Assembly (NCBI RefSeq): GCF_024707525.1
Contig: NZ_CP062231.1
Location: 2,356,001 to 2,420,000, forward strand
Length of the DNA: 64,000 nt
Direction: 5' to 3'
Origin: Rhizobium sp. TH2
Lineage (GTDB): Bacteria > Pseudomonadota > Alphaproteobacteria > Rhizobiales > Rhizobiaceae
Shown here: positions 41,369 to 51,251 of the stretch, piece by piece
How the letters are laid out: each line of letters opens with the position of its first letter
Position numbering within the stretch: the first letter of the stretch is position 1
Program-made: the position numbers and the translations under genes
The notes under the pieces: model-generated
Told to the model about the DNA's origin: nothing
What the model saw: only the letters and a program-made list of their open reading frames with translations
Databases searched by the model: none

Positions 41369-41582
41369 CACCCCTCACCAACTTCGGCCAAGCGATCGGC
41401 GATCGGCTATCGCCTCTCGCGGCCTGCGTATCCTCTCCCGCAAGGGGAGAGGTAAAGTGCCACGCGCTCGCCCTTCACTTCAGGCGAGGCGGTGCCACGA
41501 GTTTTACCTCTCCCCCTGCGGGAGAGGATAGCAAGTCCGCGTGAGCTTCAGCGAACGCATGGACGCGCTTGGTGAGGGGTGC
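41369..41582. repeat. Large intergenic inverted repeat (CTCTCCCGCAAGGGGAGAGG type)
   Basis: Nested palindromes: CCTCTCCCGCAAGGGGAGAGGTAAA (41431-41456) with its complement near 41503-41528, inside an outer CACCCCTCACCAA/TTGGTGAGGGGTG pair (about 41370 and 41569). This is the type of mosaic intergenic palindrome common in Rhizobiales genomes. No gene lies in it. Confidence 0.65.
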
Positions 41583-41769
41583 TCTTTGGGCTAACGTCAA
41601 TTTCTTCGCAGCAAAATCAATTACTTATCAGAAGTGCAGGGAAATAATTCATCGTTTCGCAGAGTTTGATGCATTTCCTCAGATCATTATCGTTCAATAT
41701 CAATCGCTTGCGTCAAAAAATCCACACGCTCTCCAGCCGCCTTATAATCATCCCCGTTCCGTATCGGCT
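41583..41769. other. AT-rich non-coding stretch
   Basis: No gene seen. AT-rich from about 41600 to 41740, perhaps containing the promoter for the structured RNA region that follows. Confidence 0.3.
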
Positions 41770-42110
41770 ACACCCTGAGGCGTCAGGGCGAGGCGGGACC
41801 GGTGACCTTCATGGAGAAGCGACGTAAGTCTCCATGCGGGGCGTCCGCGAGAAGGGCCAGTCCTCTGGGGACGGCAGCGGAGACGCTGAGTTTCGCCCCG
41901 GACGTGCGCTGTAGCGCACACATGATCGTTCCCCAAGGCTCCTCAAAGGCTGCGGGACAACGGGGGCAGTGCTGGCGAGTTCGGGGATGGAGACACCGTT
42001 TAACGGGGCACGGCGACGTGTCTTAACGGCCGCGAAAGCGGCCATATAACTTGGCACGGAGACGTGCCCCGGCCGATCCTCGTTGTCCAGACAAAGGGAT
42101 CGGGAACCAG
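41770..42110 (+). ncRNA. Candidate structured RNA or long leader, GNRA hairpins
   Basis: About 340 bases with many strong stems and no gene. Three neighbouring hairpins are each closed by a GNRA tetraloop on the plus strand: CACG-GCGA-CGTG (about 42008-42023), GGCCGC-GAAA-GCGGCC (42029-42044), GGCACG-GAGA-CGTGCC (42054-42069). Also TGGAGA/TCTCCA, a long CGGGGCG/CGCCCCG domain and GTGCGC-TGTA-GCGCAC. The last stem (CCGATCC/GGGATCGG) lies just before a small open frame and cpdB, so it may be a riboswitch-like leader. No known RNA family was recognised. Confidence 0.5.
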
Positions 42111-42112
42111 AA

Positions 42113-42238
42113 TGCCTCACACCACGGACGGAATCCCGCCGCGTGAACGAGAAACTGCGCCTGCAACTTTAGGATTGCCAATTGGCGAACGAAGAGTTTT
42201 TATCATCTGGTAAAAAATCTGTCATGAACGCCATGTAG
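42113..42238 (+). CDS. Possible small protein after structured RNA (41 aa)
   Basis: An open frame of 41 codons (MPHTTDGIPPRERETAPATL...) beginning 3-10 bp after the last RNA stem; the GGGATCGG side of that stem would cover its purine-rich upstream part. It ends 57 bp before cpdB. It could be a leader peptide or chance. Confidence 0.35.
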
Positions 42239-42295
42239 CGGCTGTAGCGTGCGTCAGAAAACGCCCACCCATAAGCGACACCAGAGGAGAACATC

Positions 42296-44278
42296 ATGAG
42301 CCAAATTCTGGACATCACATCCACCCGCCGTTCGCTGCTCAAGGGCATGGCGGCAAGCTCGGCGCTTGTCATGCTTCATCCTTTCGCAGCCCACGCCCAA
42401 GCCAACCAGGCCCATCTCCGGATCATGGAAACCACCCGTATTCACGTCGCCGTCTACCCCTACGACTATTATGCCGATGCGCCAGACGACAAGCTCGGCC
42501 TGTCGCGCACCGCCTCGATCATCGACAAGATCCGCGCCGAGGCCGGCAATTCCATGCTGATCGACAATGGCGATTTCCTGCAGGGCAATCCGCTCGGCGA
42601 TTTCATCGCCTATGAGCGCGGCATGAACAATGGCGATATCCACCCCGTGATCAAGGCGATGAACACGCTCGGCTACGATTGCGGCACGCTCGGCAATCAC
42701 GAATTCAACTACGGCCTCGATTATCTGTTCAAGGTCACGAAGGGCGCGAACTTCCCTTACGTCTGCGCCAACCTGACCAAGGGCCAACTCGCCGAGGACG
42801 CCCGCAAGGATGAGCTCTTCCTCAAGCCTTACATGATCATCGAGAAGACGGTGAAGGACGGTTCGGGCGCTGAGAGCACGATCAAAGTCGGCTTTATCGG
42901 CTTCGTGCCGCCGCAGATCATGGTCTGGGATTCGAAGAATCTCGAGGGCAAGGCCAATACCCGCGATATCGTGCAGGCTGCCAAGGCCTGGGTGCCGCAG
43001 ATGAAAGAGGACGGTGCGGATATCATCATCGCCCTCTCCCATTCCGGCATCGATGGCGCTGGCGAAAAGGAGCGCATGGAAAATGCCTCGCTCTATCTCG
43101 CCGGCGTCGAGGGCATCGACGCGATCTTCACCGGCCACCAGCATCTCGTCTTCCCGGGACCCAAGGGCTGGGATGGCATTGCCGGCGCCGATCCGGTCAA
43201 GGGCACGCTACAGGGCAAGCCCGCCGTCATGGGCGGCTTCTGGGGCTCGCATCTCGGCCTGATCGACCTTCTGATCGAGATGGATGGCGGCAAATGGAAG
43301 ATCGTCGATTTCACCACCGAGGCGCGCGGCATCTATCACCGCGAGGAGAAAAAGGTGATTCCCGACGTCAAGGACAAGGCCGAAGTCCTTGATTCAGTGA
43401 AGGAAGAGCATGAAGCGACGCTGGCCTATGTCCGCCGGCCCGTCGGCAAGACCTCGGCACCGCTCTATTCCTATTTCGCGCTGGTCGCCGATGATCCATC
43501 AGTCCAGATCGTCAGCCAGGCCCAGCTTTGGTACGTCAAGGACCTGATGGCGAAAACCGAATACAAGGATCTTCCCATCCTCTCGGCCGCCGCACCTTTC
43601 AAGGCCGGTGGCCGTGGCGGCGCCGAATATTACACCGATGTGCCTGTGGGCGCCGTGGCGATCAAGAATGTCGCCGACCTCTACCTCTATCCCAACACGC
43701 TGCGTGCCGTCGTCATCACGGGCGAGCAGGTCAAGAACTGGCTCGAAATGTCGGCTGGAATCTTCAACCATGTCGAGGCCGGCGCGAAAGACGCCATCCT
43801 GATCAACCCCGATTTCCCGTCCTACAATTACGATGTCATCGACGGTGTGACCTACCAGATCGACTTGAGCCAAAAGCCGAAATACGACAAGGACGGCAAT
43901 GTGATCAGCGCGGAGTCAAGCCGGATTCAGAACTTGAGCTATGACGGAAAACCGATTGATCCCGCTCAAAAATTCGTCGTCGCGACGAACAACTACCGCG
44001 CCGGCGGCGGTGGCAATTTCCCCGACATCAAGGACGACAAGGTCGTGCTGGTCGCGCCTGATACCAACCGCGACGTGCTGGTGCGCTACATCATCGACCA
44101 GGGCACGATCAATCCGTCCGCCGATGCCAACTGGACGTTCAAGCCGATGGCCGGCACGACCGTGCTCTTCGAAACCGGCCCCAAGGCCCGCTCCTTCATG
44201 GCTGACGTCAAGGGCGCGAAAATCGAGGATGCCGGCGAAGGCGCCGATGGCTTCGCGAAATTCCGCATGACCCTCTGA
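42296..44278 (+). CDS. cpdB: 2',3'-cyclic-nucleotide 2'-phosphodiesterase/3'-nucleotidase, exported
   Basis: 660 residues. A Tat-type signal (STRRSLLKGMAASSALVMLHPFAAHA, about 9-34). The metallophosphatase domain has DNGDFLQGNPLG, GTLGNHEFNYGLDY and the GHQH motif of the dimetal site (FTGHQHLVFPG). The C-terminal 5'-nucleotidase domain binds the base (NYRAGGGGNFPDI). Periplasmic scavenging of nucleotides to nucleosides and phosphate. The catalytic GNHE and GHxH motifs are complete. It may be controlled by the structured leader upstream. Confidence 0.92.
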   Translation: MSQILDITSTRRSLLKGMAASSALVMLHPFAAHAQANQAHLRIMETTRIHVAVYPYDYYADAPDDKLGLSRTASIIDKIRAEAGNSMLIDNGDFLQGNPLGDFIAYERGMNNGDIHPVIKAMNTLGYDCGTLGNHEFNYGLDYLFKVTKGANFPYVCANLTKGQLAEDARKDELFLKPYMIIEKTVKDGSGAESTIKVGFIGFVPPQIMVWDSKNLEGKANTRDIVQAAKAWVPQMKEDGADIIIALSHSGIDGAGEKERMENASLYLAGVEGIDAIFTGHQHLVFPGPKGWDGIAGADPVKGTLQGKPAVMGGFWGSHLGLIDLLIEMDGGKWKIVDFTTEARGIYHREEKKVIPDVKDKAEVLDSVKEEHEATLAYVRRPVGKTSAPLYSYFALVADDPSVQIVSQAQLWYVKDLMAKTEYKDLPILSAAAPFKAGGRGGAEYYTDVPVGAVAIKNVADLYLYPNTLRAVVITGEQVKNWLEMSAGIFNHVEAGAKDAILINPDFPSYNYDVIDGVTYQIDLSQKPKYDKDGNVISAESSRIQNLSYDGKPIDPAQKFVVATNNYRAGGGGNFPDIKDDKVVLVAPDTNRDVLVRYIIDQGTINPSADANWTFKPMAGTTVLFETGPKARSFMADVKGAKIEDAGEGADGFAKFRMTL

Positions 44279-44297
44279 CACGGAATAATTTGAGCGT

Positions 44298-44320
44298 CGG
44301 GCGGCAGCCATTGCCGCCCG
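44298..44320. terminator. GC-rich hairpin between cpdB and aldolase gene
   Basis: GGGCGGCA - loop - TGCCGCCC without a clear T run. It may act as a weak terminator or as an mRNA 3' end stabiliser. Confidence 0.35.
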
Positions 44321-44382
44321 GCGCATTGACCCGACGACGCAGGCAGCGCATTTTGGCGTCACACGAATTCAGGGAGAACCCG

Positions 44383-45150
44383 ATGTCCGCCAACGTTGCT
44401 TCGATGCCGAAACTGACCAACCTGCCCTTCTACGAAGAGCGTGTCGATCTCGCTGCCGCCTTCCGCTGGACGGCACGCCTCAACATGCATGAGGCCGTCG
44501 CCAACCACTTCTCGCTCGCCGTCAACGACGAAGGCACCCGCTTCCTGATGAACCCGAATCAGGTCCACTTTTCCCTGATCAAGGCTTCGTCGCTGCTGCT
44601 GCTAGATGCCAACGATCCGAAGACCATGGACCAGCCCGATGCGCCCGACCCCACGGCCTGGGGCCTGCACGGCTCGATCCACCGCCATCTGCCGCACGCC
44701 CGCTGCGTCATGCATGTCCATTCGATCTATGCGACCGTGCTGGCTTCCCTCGCCGACTCGCGCCTGCTGCCGATCGACCAGAACTGTGCCACCTTCTTCA
44801 ACCGCTATGCGATCGACGACAGCTATGGCGGTCTCGCCTTCGAGGACGAGGGCGAACGCTGCGCCCGCCTGCTCAAGAATCCCAAGCACAAAGTCCTGAT
44901 CATGGGCAATCACGGCGTGCTGGTGCTCGGCAAGGACGTCGCCGATGCCTTCAACCGCATGTACTATTTCGAGCGCGCCGCCGAGACCTATATCAAGGCG
45001 CTGCAGACGGGCCAGAAGCTCCGCGTCCTATCCGATGACGTCGCCGAAAAGGTCGCCCAGGAGATCGAGGATTATCCCGGCCAGTGCGAACGCCACCTTG
45101 CCGACCTGAAAATCCTGCTCGAACAGCAGGAGCCTGATTATCTGAACTGA
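44383..45150 (+). CDS. Class II aldolase/adducin family protein
   Basis: 255 residues; GGGAGAA before ATG. Metal ligands of the fold are in HGSIHRHLPHARCVMHVHS (two His) and IMGNHGVLVLG (His), with Asn/Ser phosphate contacts near ANHFSLAVND. Members include fuculose-phosphate and related aldolases and decarboxylases; which is unknown. It follows cpdB, separated by a hairpin, and ends at a terminator. Confidence 0.85.
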   Translation: MSANVASMPKLTNLPFYEERVDLAAAFRWTARLNMHEAVANHFSLAVNDEGTRFLMNPNQVHFSLIKASSLLLLDANDPKTMDQPDAPDPTAWGLHGSIHRHLPHARCVMHVHSIYATVLASLADSRLLPIDQNCATFFNRYAIDDSYGGLAFEDEGERCARLLKNPKHKVLIMGNHGVLVLGKDVADAFNRMYYFERAAETYIKALQTGQKLRVLSDDVAEKVAQEIEDYPGQCERHLADLKILLEQQEPDYLN

Positions 45151-45164
45151 TTCCAGAAACAAAA

Positions 45165-45188
45165 ACGGCCCCGCAAGGGGCCGATTTC
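45165..45188. terminator. Intrinsic terminator
   Basis: CGGCCCC-GCAA-GGGGCCG followed by ATTTCATT and preceded by an A tract, between convergent genes. Confidence 0.75.
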
Positions 45189-45210
45189 ATTGAACAAATA
45201 CGCGACGAGC

Positions 45211-45528
45211 TCAGACCTGCCGCTCGGCGGCACCATCGCCGAACAATCCCGCACCATGCTGATCAATAATCTGCTTGGCCTTGCGGAACGTGGTCTCCAC
45301 CGCATCGTCTTCGCTGGAGAAAATGTCGGCGCGGATGAACTTGCGGACCTTGATACCGTCGGGCGTATCGCTCTCGATCCGGCCGGCCAGCCGCCACTGG
45401 CCACCCTCCTTCATCGGCGTCGCATAGACGGCATATTCGCCGATCCGCTCCATCCGCTGCTTGCCGCCAGTGGGAGCAGCGGCATCGCCGCCGCCAAATC
45501 CAAACAATTTTGAAAGAAATCCTGCCAT
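45211..45528 (-). CDS. HlyU family protein
   Basis: 105 residues. The HlyU-like domain is clear: EYAVYATPMKEGGQWRLAGRIE, then KFIRADIFSSEDDAVETTFRKAKQIIDQHG. In Vibrio HlyU (unrelated winged-helix) has the same name; this is the small PF10115 family of alphaproteobacteria whose function is not established. It starts FLSKLFGFGGGD, a Gly-rich N-terminus. Confidence 0.85.
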   Translation of the reverse strand: MAGFLSKLFGFGGGDAAAPTGGKQRMERIGEYAVYATPMKEGGQWRLAGRIESDTPDGIKVRKFIRADIFSSEDDAVETTFRKAKQIIDQHGAGLFGDGAAERQV

Positions 45529-45627
45529 AAGATTGCTCTAGCATAGCGATTTCGGTCAAGGAAGCCTCATTCGCATGCTAGAATGGCCCCATGCATCGGT
45601 ACATTCCGCTGTGGGAGGCGGCGGCAG

Positions 45628-46626
45628 ATGAGGGCATCCAAGATCGTATTTCCCATCGCAATCCTCCTGGCCATTGTGATCCTGCTTCTCGGCGCGGCAT
45701 GGCTGTTCGGCCCGCGAACCCCCGTCGATACGACCATCACTTTCGATCCGGCGACAATCGGCGACGATCTCGACTCCTATCTCGACAAGGCCGAAGCGAA
45801 AATCCGCGGCATCCAGCCCAACCAGCACAAGGACATCGTCTGGGCCGATGCGGAGACCAAGACCAGGACCCCGATCTCGATCATCTACATCCACGGCTTC
45901 TCGGCCTCTCCAGGAGAGATGCGGCCACTGCCCGACATCGTCGCCGGAAACCTCAGGGCCAATCTCTATTTCGCCCGCCTCAAAGGGCATGGCACGACGA
46001 CCGACGCCATGGCTGACGTCAGCGTCAACGCCTGGATCAACGACTTCGCAGAAGCCGTTGCGATCGGCGAACGGCTCGGCGAACGCGTCGTCGTGATGGG
46101 CACGTCCACCGGCGGCGCACTTGCGACCTGGTCCCTGACGCGACCGGAATTCAAGAACCGCATCCATGCAGCAGTCTTCTTCTCGCCGAACTATGGCGTC
46201 CAGGCGTTCGGCTCCTCGCTGCTGACCGTGCCTTTCGCCCGCGAACTCTCCCGCCTCGTACTTGGCGAGACCCGTTCCTTCGAGCCCGGCACCGAGCGCC
46301 AGCGGGTCTTCTGGACCACGAGCTATCCCGTCGAGGCGCTCCTACCGATGGCGGAAACCGTCAAGATGGCCGTCAACGCACCGGTCGAGACCATCTCAGA
46401 GCCGGCTCTGTTCCTGATCTCAGCGGATGACAAGGTCGTCCGACCCGCCATCACCCGCGACATCGAGAAACGCTGGGGCGGCCCGCACAATCTCATCCAG
46501 GTCGATGGCGTCGAGGATCCAAACCACCATGTCCTCGCCGGCGATGCAATGTCGCCCGGCACAACGGTTCAACTCGCCGGACTGGTCGCAAGCTGGCTTA
46601 GGGAAACGCTCGAACTGCCGCGTTGA
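45628..46626 (+). CDS. Membrane-anchored alpha/beta hydrolase
   Basis: 332 residues; GGGAGG before the chosen ATG. An N-terminal membrane helix (IVFPIAILLAIVILLLGAAWLF) anchors a hydrolase domain: oxyanion region YIHGFSASPGEM, nucleophile Ser in MGTSTGGALA near residue 164, acid Asp in ISADDKVV and His in EDPNHHVLAGD. It may be a carboxylesterase or monoacylglycerol lipase of the periplasmic face. The substrate is unknown. Confidence 0.85.
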   Translation: MRASKIVFPIAILLAIVILLLGAAWLFGPRTPVDTTITFDPATIGDDLDSYLDKAEAKIRGIQPNQHKDIVWADAETKTRTPISIIYIHGFSASPGEMRPLPDIVAGNLRANLYFARLKGHGTTTDAMADVSVNAWINDFAEAVAIGERLGERVVVMGTSTGGALATWSLTRPEFKNRIHAAVFFSPNYGVQAFGSSLLTVPFARELSRLVLGETRSFEPGTERQRVFWTTSYPVEALLPMAETVKMAVNAPVETISEPALFLISADDKVVRPAITRDIEKRWGGPHNLIQVDGVEDPNHHVLAGDAMSPGTTVQLAGLVASWLRETLELPR

Positions 46627-46715
46627 CGCAATCTTGAGCGGCACCTTCCTTGACCCTGCCATAAGGCCCGTCTCTTATTCTGCCTGACAGCAGATGATTC
46701 CCGGCGGAGAAGACG

Positions 46716-47282
46716 TTGAAGATATCCCAGCTTCTTGCGGCAGCGATGATGATAGCAGCGCCCGGACTGACATTCGCCGGCCAGGTCACCGATCTCGCCA
46801 CCGAGGCAGAGGAACTGATCGGCAAGGGCGATGGCCCGGCGGCCTATGACAAGATACGCCAATCGCTGGCGGCCGTCTCCGACACCATTCCCTTCGATAT
46901 CCGCAAGGCATTCTTCGTCAGCGAGAAACCGTTGATCTTCGGCAGCTACAAGCGCGTCGCCAGCAACGAATTCCCCAAGGGCTCGTCGCTGATCACCTAT
47001 GCCGAGCCGATCGGGCTTGCCTGGGTTGCTGATGGAGACGGCGTCAAGAGCGCCTTCACCGTCGACTTCGAACTGCGCAACCCCGCCGGAGAAATTCTCG
47101 CCGAGCAGAAGGCCTTCGGCAATTTCAAGGTCGAGAGCCGCGAACCGCTGTTCGAGATCTACACGCCCTTGACGCTGGATGTATCCGCCGTGCCGGCCGG
47201 CGACTATGTGCTGAAATACACGTTCAACGATGTGAACTCGAAAAAGAGTTCGAGCATCGAACAACGATTCAAACTGAAATAA
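46716..47282 (+). CDS. Secreted hypothetical protein
   Basis: 188 residues with a TTG start preceded by GGAGAAGACG. Signal peptide about 1-21 (ISQLLAAAMMIAAPGLTFA). The mature part has an all-beta look (YAEPIGLAWVADGDG, FTVDFELRNPAGEIL, VPAGDYVLKYTFNDVNSKKSS), similar to chaperone-usher-like or Ig-like periplasmic proteins, but no family named. It ends directly against the lolD stop. Confidence 0.7.
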   Translation: MKISQLLAAAMMIAAPGLTFAGQVTDLATEAEELIGKGDGPAAYDKIRQSLAAVSDTIPFDIRKAFFVSEKPLIFGSYKRVASNEFPKGSSLITYAEPIGLAWVADGDGVKSAFTVDFELRNPAGEILAEQKAFGNFKVESREPLFEIYTPLTLDVSAVPAGDYVLKYTFNDVNSKKSSSIEQRFKLK

Positions 47283-47972
47283 TCAAACCTCGACGACCCT
47301 GCCCTCTTCGAGCGTCACGCGGCGGTCCATGCGGGCTGCAAGCTCATGATTGTGCGTGGCGATGAGGGCCGCCAGACCGGACTGGCGCACCAGCGCTTCC
47401 AACGCATCGAAGACATAATGCGCGGTCACCGGATCGAGATTGCCGGTCGGTTCGTCGGCGAGGAGCACGAGCGGTGCATTTGCCACCGCACGCGCAATCG
47501 CCACCCGCTGCTGTTCGCCACCCGAAAGCTCGGCCGGACGGTGATGGCCGCGATGGCCGACGCGGAGATAATCGAGCAGCTGGGCCGCGCGCTGCTCGGC
47601 CTCCTTGCGCGGTAGGCCGGCAATCATCTGCGGCATCATCACGTTCTCGGCGGCGGAGAATTCCGGCAGCAGGTGATGATACTGATAGACGAATCCGATC
47701 TCCATCCGTCGGATCGCCGTGCGGTCCTTGTCGGACAGCGAGCCGCAATCGACGCCATTGACCAGAACCCGGCCGCTATCCGGCTTTTCCAAGAGGCCCG
47801 CGAGATGCAGCAGGGTCGACTTGCCGGTGCCCGAAGGCGCGACAAGACCGACGATTTCACCCTTCCGCATGGTGAAGTTCGCATCCTTGAGAATGTCGAG
47901 ACGTTGCTCGTTCTCACCGAAATGACGCGACACATTGTGGATCTGAAGGACGTCGGCAGTCAGTTCATTCAT
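47283..47972 (-). CDS. lolD: Lipoprotein-releasing ABC transporter ATPase LolD
   Basis: 229 residues. Walker [10 protein letters not shown], signature LSGGEQQR, Walker [14 protein letters not shown]-loop in [10 protein letters not shown]. It powers release of outer-membrane lipoproteins from the inner membrane with the permease encoded immediately upstream (8 bp overlap). Confidence 0.93.
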   Translation of the reverse strand: MNELTADVLQIHNVSRHFGENEQRLDILKDANFTMRKGEIVGLVAPSGTGKSTLLHLAGLLEKPDSGRVLVNGVDCGSLSDKDRTAIRRMEIGFVYQYHHLLPEFSAAENVMMPQMIAGLPRKEAEQRAAQLLDYLRVGHRGHHRPAELSGGEQQRVAIARAVANAPLVLLADEPTGNLDPVTAHYVFDALEALVRQSGLAALIATHNHELAARMDRRVTLEEGRVVEV

Positions 47973-49284
47973 ATCTGAGAGCCTGCACAGGATCGATGGT
48001 GGATGCCCGCCAGGCTGGCAGGATGGTGGCGATAAAAGAAAGCGTCAGCGTCATGACAACGACGGTGACGGTCTCGCTGAGGTTCATTTCCGCCGGCAAC
48101 TGGCTGAGGAAATAGAGTTCGGGGTTGAAGATCGTCGTACCCGACAGCCACGAGAAGAATTGCCGGATACTCTCGACATTGAGGCAGACGATGACGCCCA
48201 GGATGACACCGGCAAACGTCCCAACGATCCCGATTGTCGCCCCCGTCATGAAGAATATCCGCATGATGGCGCCTGATGTCGCGCCCATCGTGCGGAGAAT
48301 CGCAATATCCGGCCCCTTGGATTTCACCAGCATGATCAGGCCCGAGATGATGTTGAGCGCCGCGACCAGCACGATCAGCGTCAATATCATGAACATCACG
48401 TTGCGTTCGACGGAAAGCGCCGAGAAGAAGGTGCGGTTGCGCTGCCGCCAGTCGGTGATGAAGATCTGCCGTTCCGCCGATTGCTCTATCAGCGGCCGCA
48501 TCTCGTCAATCGCCTCGGGATGATCGAGGAAAAGCTCGATCGACTGCGCGATGCCTTCGGCGTTGAAATAGAGCTGCGCTTCCTCGAACGGCATGAAGAT
48601 GATCGAGGCGTCGTATTCCGACATGCCGATCTCGAAGATCGCCGAGACCTTGTAGGATTTGACGCGGGGATTGACGCCCAGCGGCGTCACGTCGCCCTCG
48701 GGCGAGATCAGCGTGATCGTGTCGCCGGCGGAGAGCCCGAGTTGTTCGGCCATGCGGGTGCCGATTGCCACGCCTTCGCCGGCGGCAAAGGGGATCAGGT
48801 CGCCCTGCCTGATATTGTCGGCCACCATCTTGAGTTTGCCGAAATCATCGGCGCGCACGCCGCGCACAAGCGCACCTGTGCCAGCGCCCGCCTTGCCCGA
48901 TGCAAGCGTCTGGCCCTCGACCAACGGGATCGCTTCCCTGACGCCGGGGATCTTGGAGAACCGGTTGGCGAGGTCGGCGTAATTGTCGAGTACGCCGTCG
49001 ATCGGCTGCACGATCATATGGCCGTTGATGCCGAGAATGCGGGTGATCAGCTCGGTGCGGAAGCCGTTCATCACGGCCATCACGATAATCAGCGTCGCAA
49101 CGCCGAGAACGATGCCGATGAACGAGAAGATCGCGATCACCGAAATGAACGCTTCCTTGCGGCGCGGCTGCAGGTATCGCAGTGCGACCATGCGCTCGAA
49201 GGTCGAGAACGGACGAGCAGAGGGCCTCGGCGCCTCATCTCGCTCCTCGGCGGCTGTCCCCGCATCGGCCGTTTCGCTCACCAT
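47965..49284 (-). CDS. Lipoprotein-releasing permease LolC/LolE family
   Basis: 439 residues; the start with GGAGCGGGT before ATG (five codons in from a TTG). Four membrane helices of the FtsX/MacB type: one near the N-terminus ([20 protein letters not shown]) and three near the C-terminus, with a large periplasmic domain between. A single permease with LolD is typical of alphaproteobacteria, which lack separate LolC and LolE. It follows proS with the end and start close. Confidence 0.9.
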   Translation of the reverse strand: MVSETADAGTAAEERDEAPRPSARPFSTFERMVALRYLQPRRKEAFISVIAIFSFIGIVLGVATLIIVMAVMNGFRTELITRILGINGHMIVQPIDGVLDNYADLANRFSKIPGVREAIPLVEGQTLASGKAGAGTGALVRGVRADDFGKLKMVADNIRQGDLIPFAAGEGVAIGTRMAEQLGLSAGDTITLISPEGDVTPLGVNPRVKSYKVSAIFEIGMSEYDASIIFMPFEEAQLYFNAEGIAQSIELFLDHPEAIDEMRPLIEQSAERQIFITDWRQRNRTFFSALSVERNVMFMILTLIVLVAALNIISGLIMLVKSKGPDIAILRTMGATSGAIMRIFFMTGATIGIVGTFAGVILGVIVCLNVESIRQFFSWLSGTTIFNPELYFLSQLPAEMNLSETVTVVVMTLTLSFIATILPAWRASTIDPVQALRYE

Positions 49285-49295
49285 ACCCGCTCCGT

Positions 49296-50624
49296 TCAAT
49301 CGGCTGCCGTGATCTTGTTGATTGCGGCCTCAATAGACAGCGTCTCGCGTGCGCCAGACTTGCGGTCCTTGAGTTCGACCTCGCCTGATGCCACCGAGCG
49401 CGGCCCCACCACAATCTGTGTCGGCACGCCGATGAGATCGGCCGTCGCAAACTTCGCGCCGGCACGGTCGTCGGTGTCATCGTAAAGCACGTCGAGCCCC
49501 GCCTTGGAGAGTGACGCGTAGAGCCCCTCGCTCGCCGCATCGCAGGCCTGATCGCCCACCTTCATATTGATGATCGAGACATCGAAGGGCGCCACGGATT
49601 TCGGCCAGATGATTCCGTTCTCGTCATGTGAGGCTTCAATGATGGCTGGAACAAGGCGCGTGGGGCCGATGCCGTAGGAGCCCATATGCACCGCATGCTG
49701 CTTGCCGTCGGGCCCCTGTACCGTCCCGCCCATGGGGTCGGAATACTTGGTGCCGAAATAGAAGATGTGGCCGACTTCGATGCCGCGCGCCGAAAGCCGG
49801 TCGGTCTCGGGAATGGCGTCGAAGACCGCCGCGTCATGCATTTCCGATGTAGCGGCATAGACCGACGTCCATTTGTCGAAGATCGCCTTCAGGCCGGCAA
49901 CATCATCGAAATCGGTATCGACGCCGGGAATGTCGAAATTCACGAAATCCCGGTGCGAGAAGACTTCCGACTCGCCGGTATCGGCCAGGATGATGAATTC
50001 GTGGCTGAGATCGCCGCCGATCGGACCGGTATCGGCCCGCATGGGGATGGCGCGCAGGCCCAGCCGGTCGAAGGTGCGGAGATAGGCCGTGAACATCTTG
50101 CGATAGGAATGCTCGGCGCCTTCCTTGGTCAGGTCGAAGGAATAGGCGTCCTTCATCAGGAATTCACGCGAGCGCATCGTGCCGAAGCGCGGACGCATCT
50201 CGTCGCGGAACTTGATCTGGATATGATAGAGATTGAGCGGCAAGTCCTTGTAGGACTTGACGTAGGAGCGGAAGATCTCGGTGATCATTTCCTCATTGGT
50301 GGGACCATAGAGCATGTCGCGGTCCTGGCGGTCCTTGATGCGCAGCATTTCCTTGCCATAGGCGTCATAACGGCCGCTTTCACGCCAGAGATCGGCCGAC
50401 TGCAAAGTGGGCATGATGAGCTCGATCGCGCCCGAGCGGTTCTGCTCCTCGCGGATGATCTTGTTGACCTTATCCAGCACGCGCTTGCCCAGCGGCAGCC
50501 ACGAATAGATGCCCTGGCTCTGCTGGCGGATCATGCCAGCGCGCAACATCAGCCGGTGCGACACGATCTCGGCTTCCTTGGGGTTCTCTTTCAGGATGGG
50601 CAGGAAATAACGGGAAAGGCGCAT
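49296..50624 (-). CDS. proS: Prolyl-tRNA synthetase (short bacterial form)
   Basis: 442 residues, the shorter alphaproteobacterial ProS without the INS editing domain. Motif 2 [26 protein letters not shown] and motif 3 [16 protein letters not shown] are complete; the anticodon-binding domain is at the C-terminus (about 345-442). Absence of the editing domain means Ala-tRNA(Pro) must be cleared by another protein. Confidence 0.95.
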   Translation of the reverse strand: MRLSRYFLPILKENPKEAEIVSHRLMLRAGMIRQQSQGIYSWLPLGKRVLDKVNKIIREEQNRSGAIELIMPTLQSADLWRESGRYDAYGKEMLRIKDRQDRDMLYGPTNEEMITEIFRSYVKSYKDLPLNLYHIQIKFRDEMRPRFGTMRSREFLMKDAYSFDLTKEGAEHSYRKMFTAYLRTFDRLGLRAIPMRADTGPIGGDLSHEFIILADTGESEVFSHRDFVNFDIPGVDTDFDDVAGLKAIFDKWTSVYAATSEMHDAAVFDAIPETDRLSARGIEVGHIFYFGTKYSDPMGGTVQGPDGKQHAVHMGSYGIGPTRLVPAIIEASHDENGIIWPKSVAPFDVSIINMKVGDQACDAASEGLYASLSKAGLDVLYDDTDDRAGAKFATADLIGVPTQIVVGPRSVASGEVELKDRKSGARETLSIEAAINKITAAD

Positions 50625-50922
50625 GGAATGTCCAATTCGCTGTAAGGTCTCTGGAATCGCCGCATCGGCACGGAATTATGAGGCGTTCATATCGGCTTAT
50701 TTCGATGAAGAAAACCCGGCATCGGGCCGATCAGGCAATTGTGGCGGAAGTATGCGCCGGAATGGAAACGTTTCCGGTCGCGAGCGATTGCTTAACTCTA
50801 GGAATAGTTGCCCACTCGCAAAACACGCCAAACCGCCGTTTGAAATTTGTCAACAATTTGAGGTACTTTGCCCCAACCAGTGTGGCACATGGAACACATC
50901 CGCTACACTTCCCAAAATTCTT

Positions 50923-50951
50923 TTGTCAACGAAAAAATTTACCGATACTGT
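50923..50951 (+). promoter_or_regulatory. Sigma70-type promoter TTGTCA-N17-TACTGT
   Basis: A well spaced -35 and -10 pair reading right, about 200 bp before a perfect terminator, with no long gene between. It would drive the transcript described next. Confidence 0.5.
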
Positions 50952-50957
50952 CTCATT

Positions 50958-51162
50958 TTTGCAAAAAAACGGGTGACAGCGCTTATTCTTTAAGCTACGG
51001 TCAGGTCATAAAAGAGGCATGGAGGTCAACTCCAAGCCATTCTTCGCGGTCAAGTCTTGGGAGGATGGGATCTTAGGCGCGTTCATTCGCCGCCGCCCTT
51101 AATTGGGAATGGATCACGCGAAATTACCTATAAAACAAGGCTTTCAGCCTTGTTTTTTTTTG
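50958..51162 (+). ncRNA. Candidate sRNA or short mRNA unit
   Basis: A promoter at 50923-50951 and a strong terminator at 51134-51162 bracket about 200 bases. Inside lies a 27-codon frame (51019-51102, MEVNSKPFFAVKSWEDGILG...) whose start is only one base from an AGAGG, so translation is doubtful. The unit is transcribed opposite to proS and DUF1467. It may be a regulatory RNA or a very short protein message. Confidence 0.45.
51134..51162 (+). terminator. Strong intrinsic terminator
   Basis: AACAAGGCT-TTC-AGCCTTGTT followed by a run of about nine T on the plus strand. Confidence 0.85.
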
Positions 51163-51251
51163 CCCGGAGTCCGGCTTTATGCGGGCTCTCTCAGCCCTGT
51201 CATCTATCGTCTGCTTGTGACAGTTTTGTGAAAATCGGCTATGGCCCGACT

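Noticed and set aside
41770-42110. Permuted tmRNA, RNase P or SRP RNA
   Set aside because: No tag reading frame, no GAGGAAAGUCC core, no SRP GGAAG loop; left as an unknown structured RNA.
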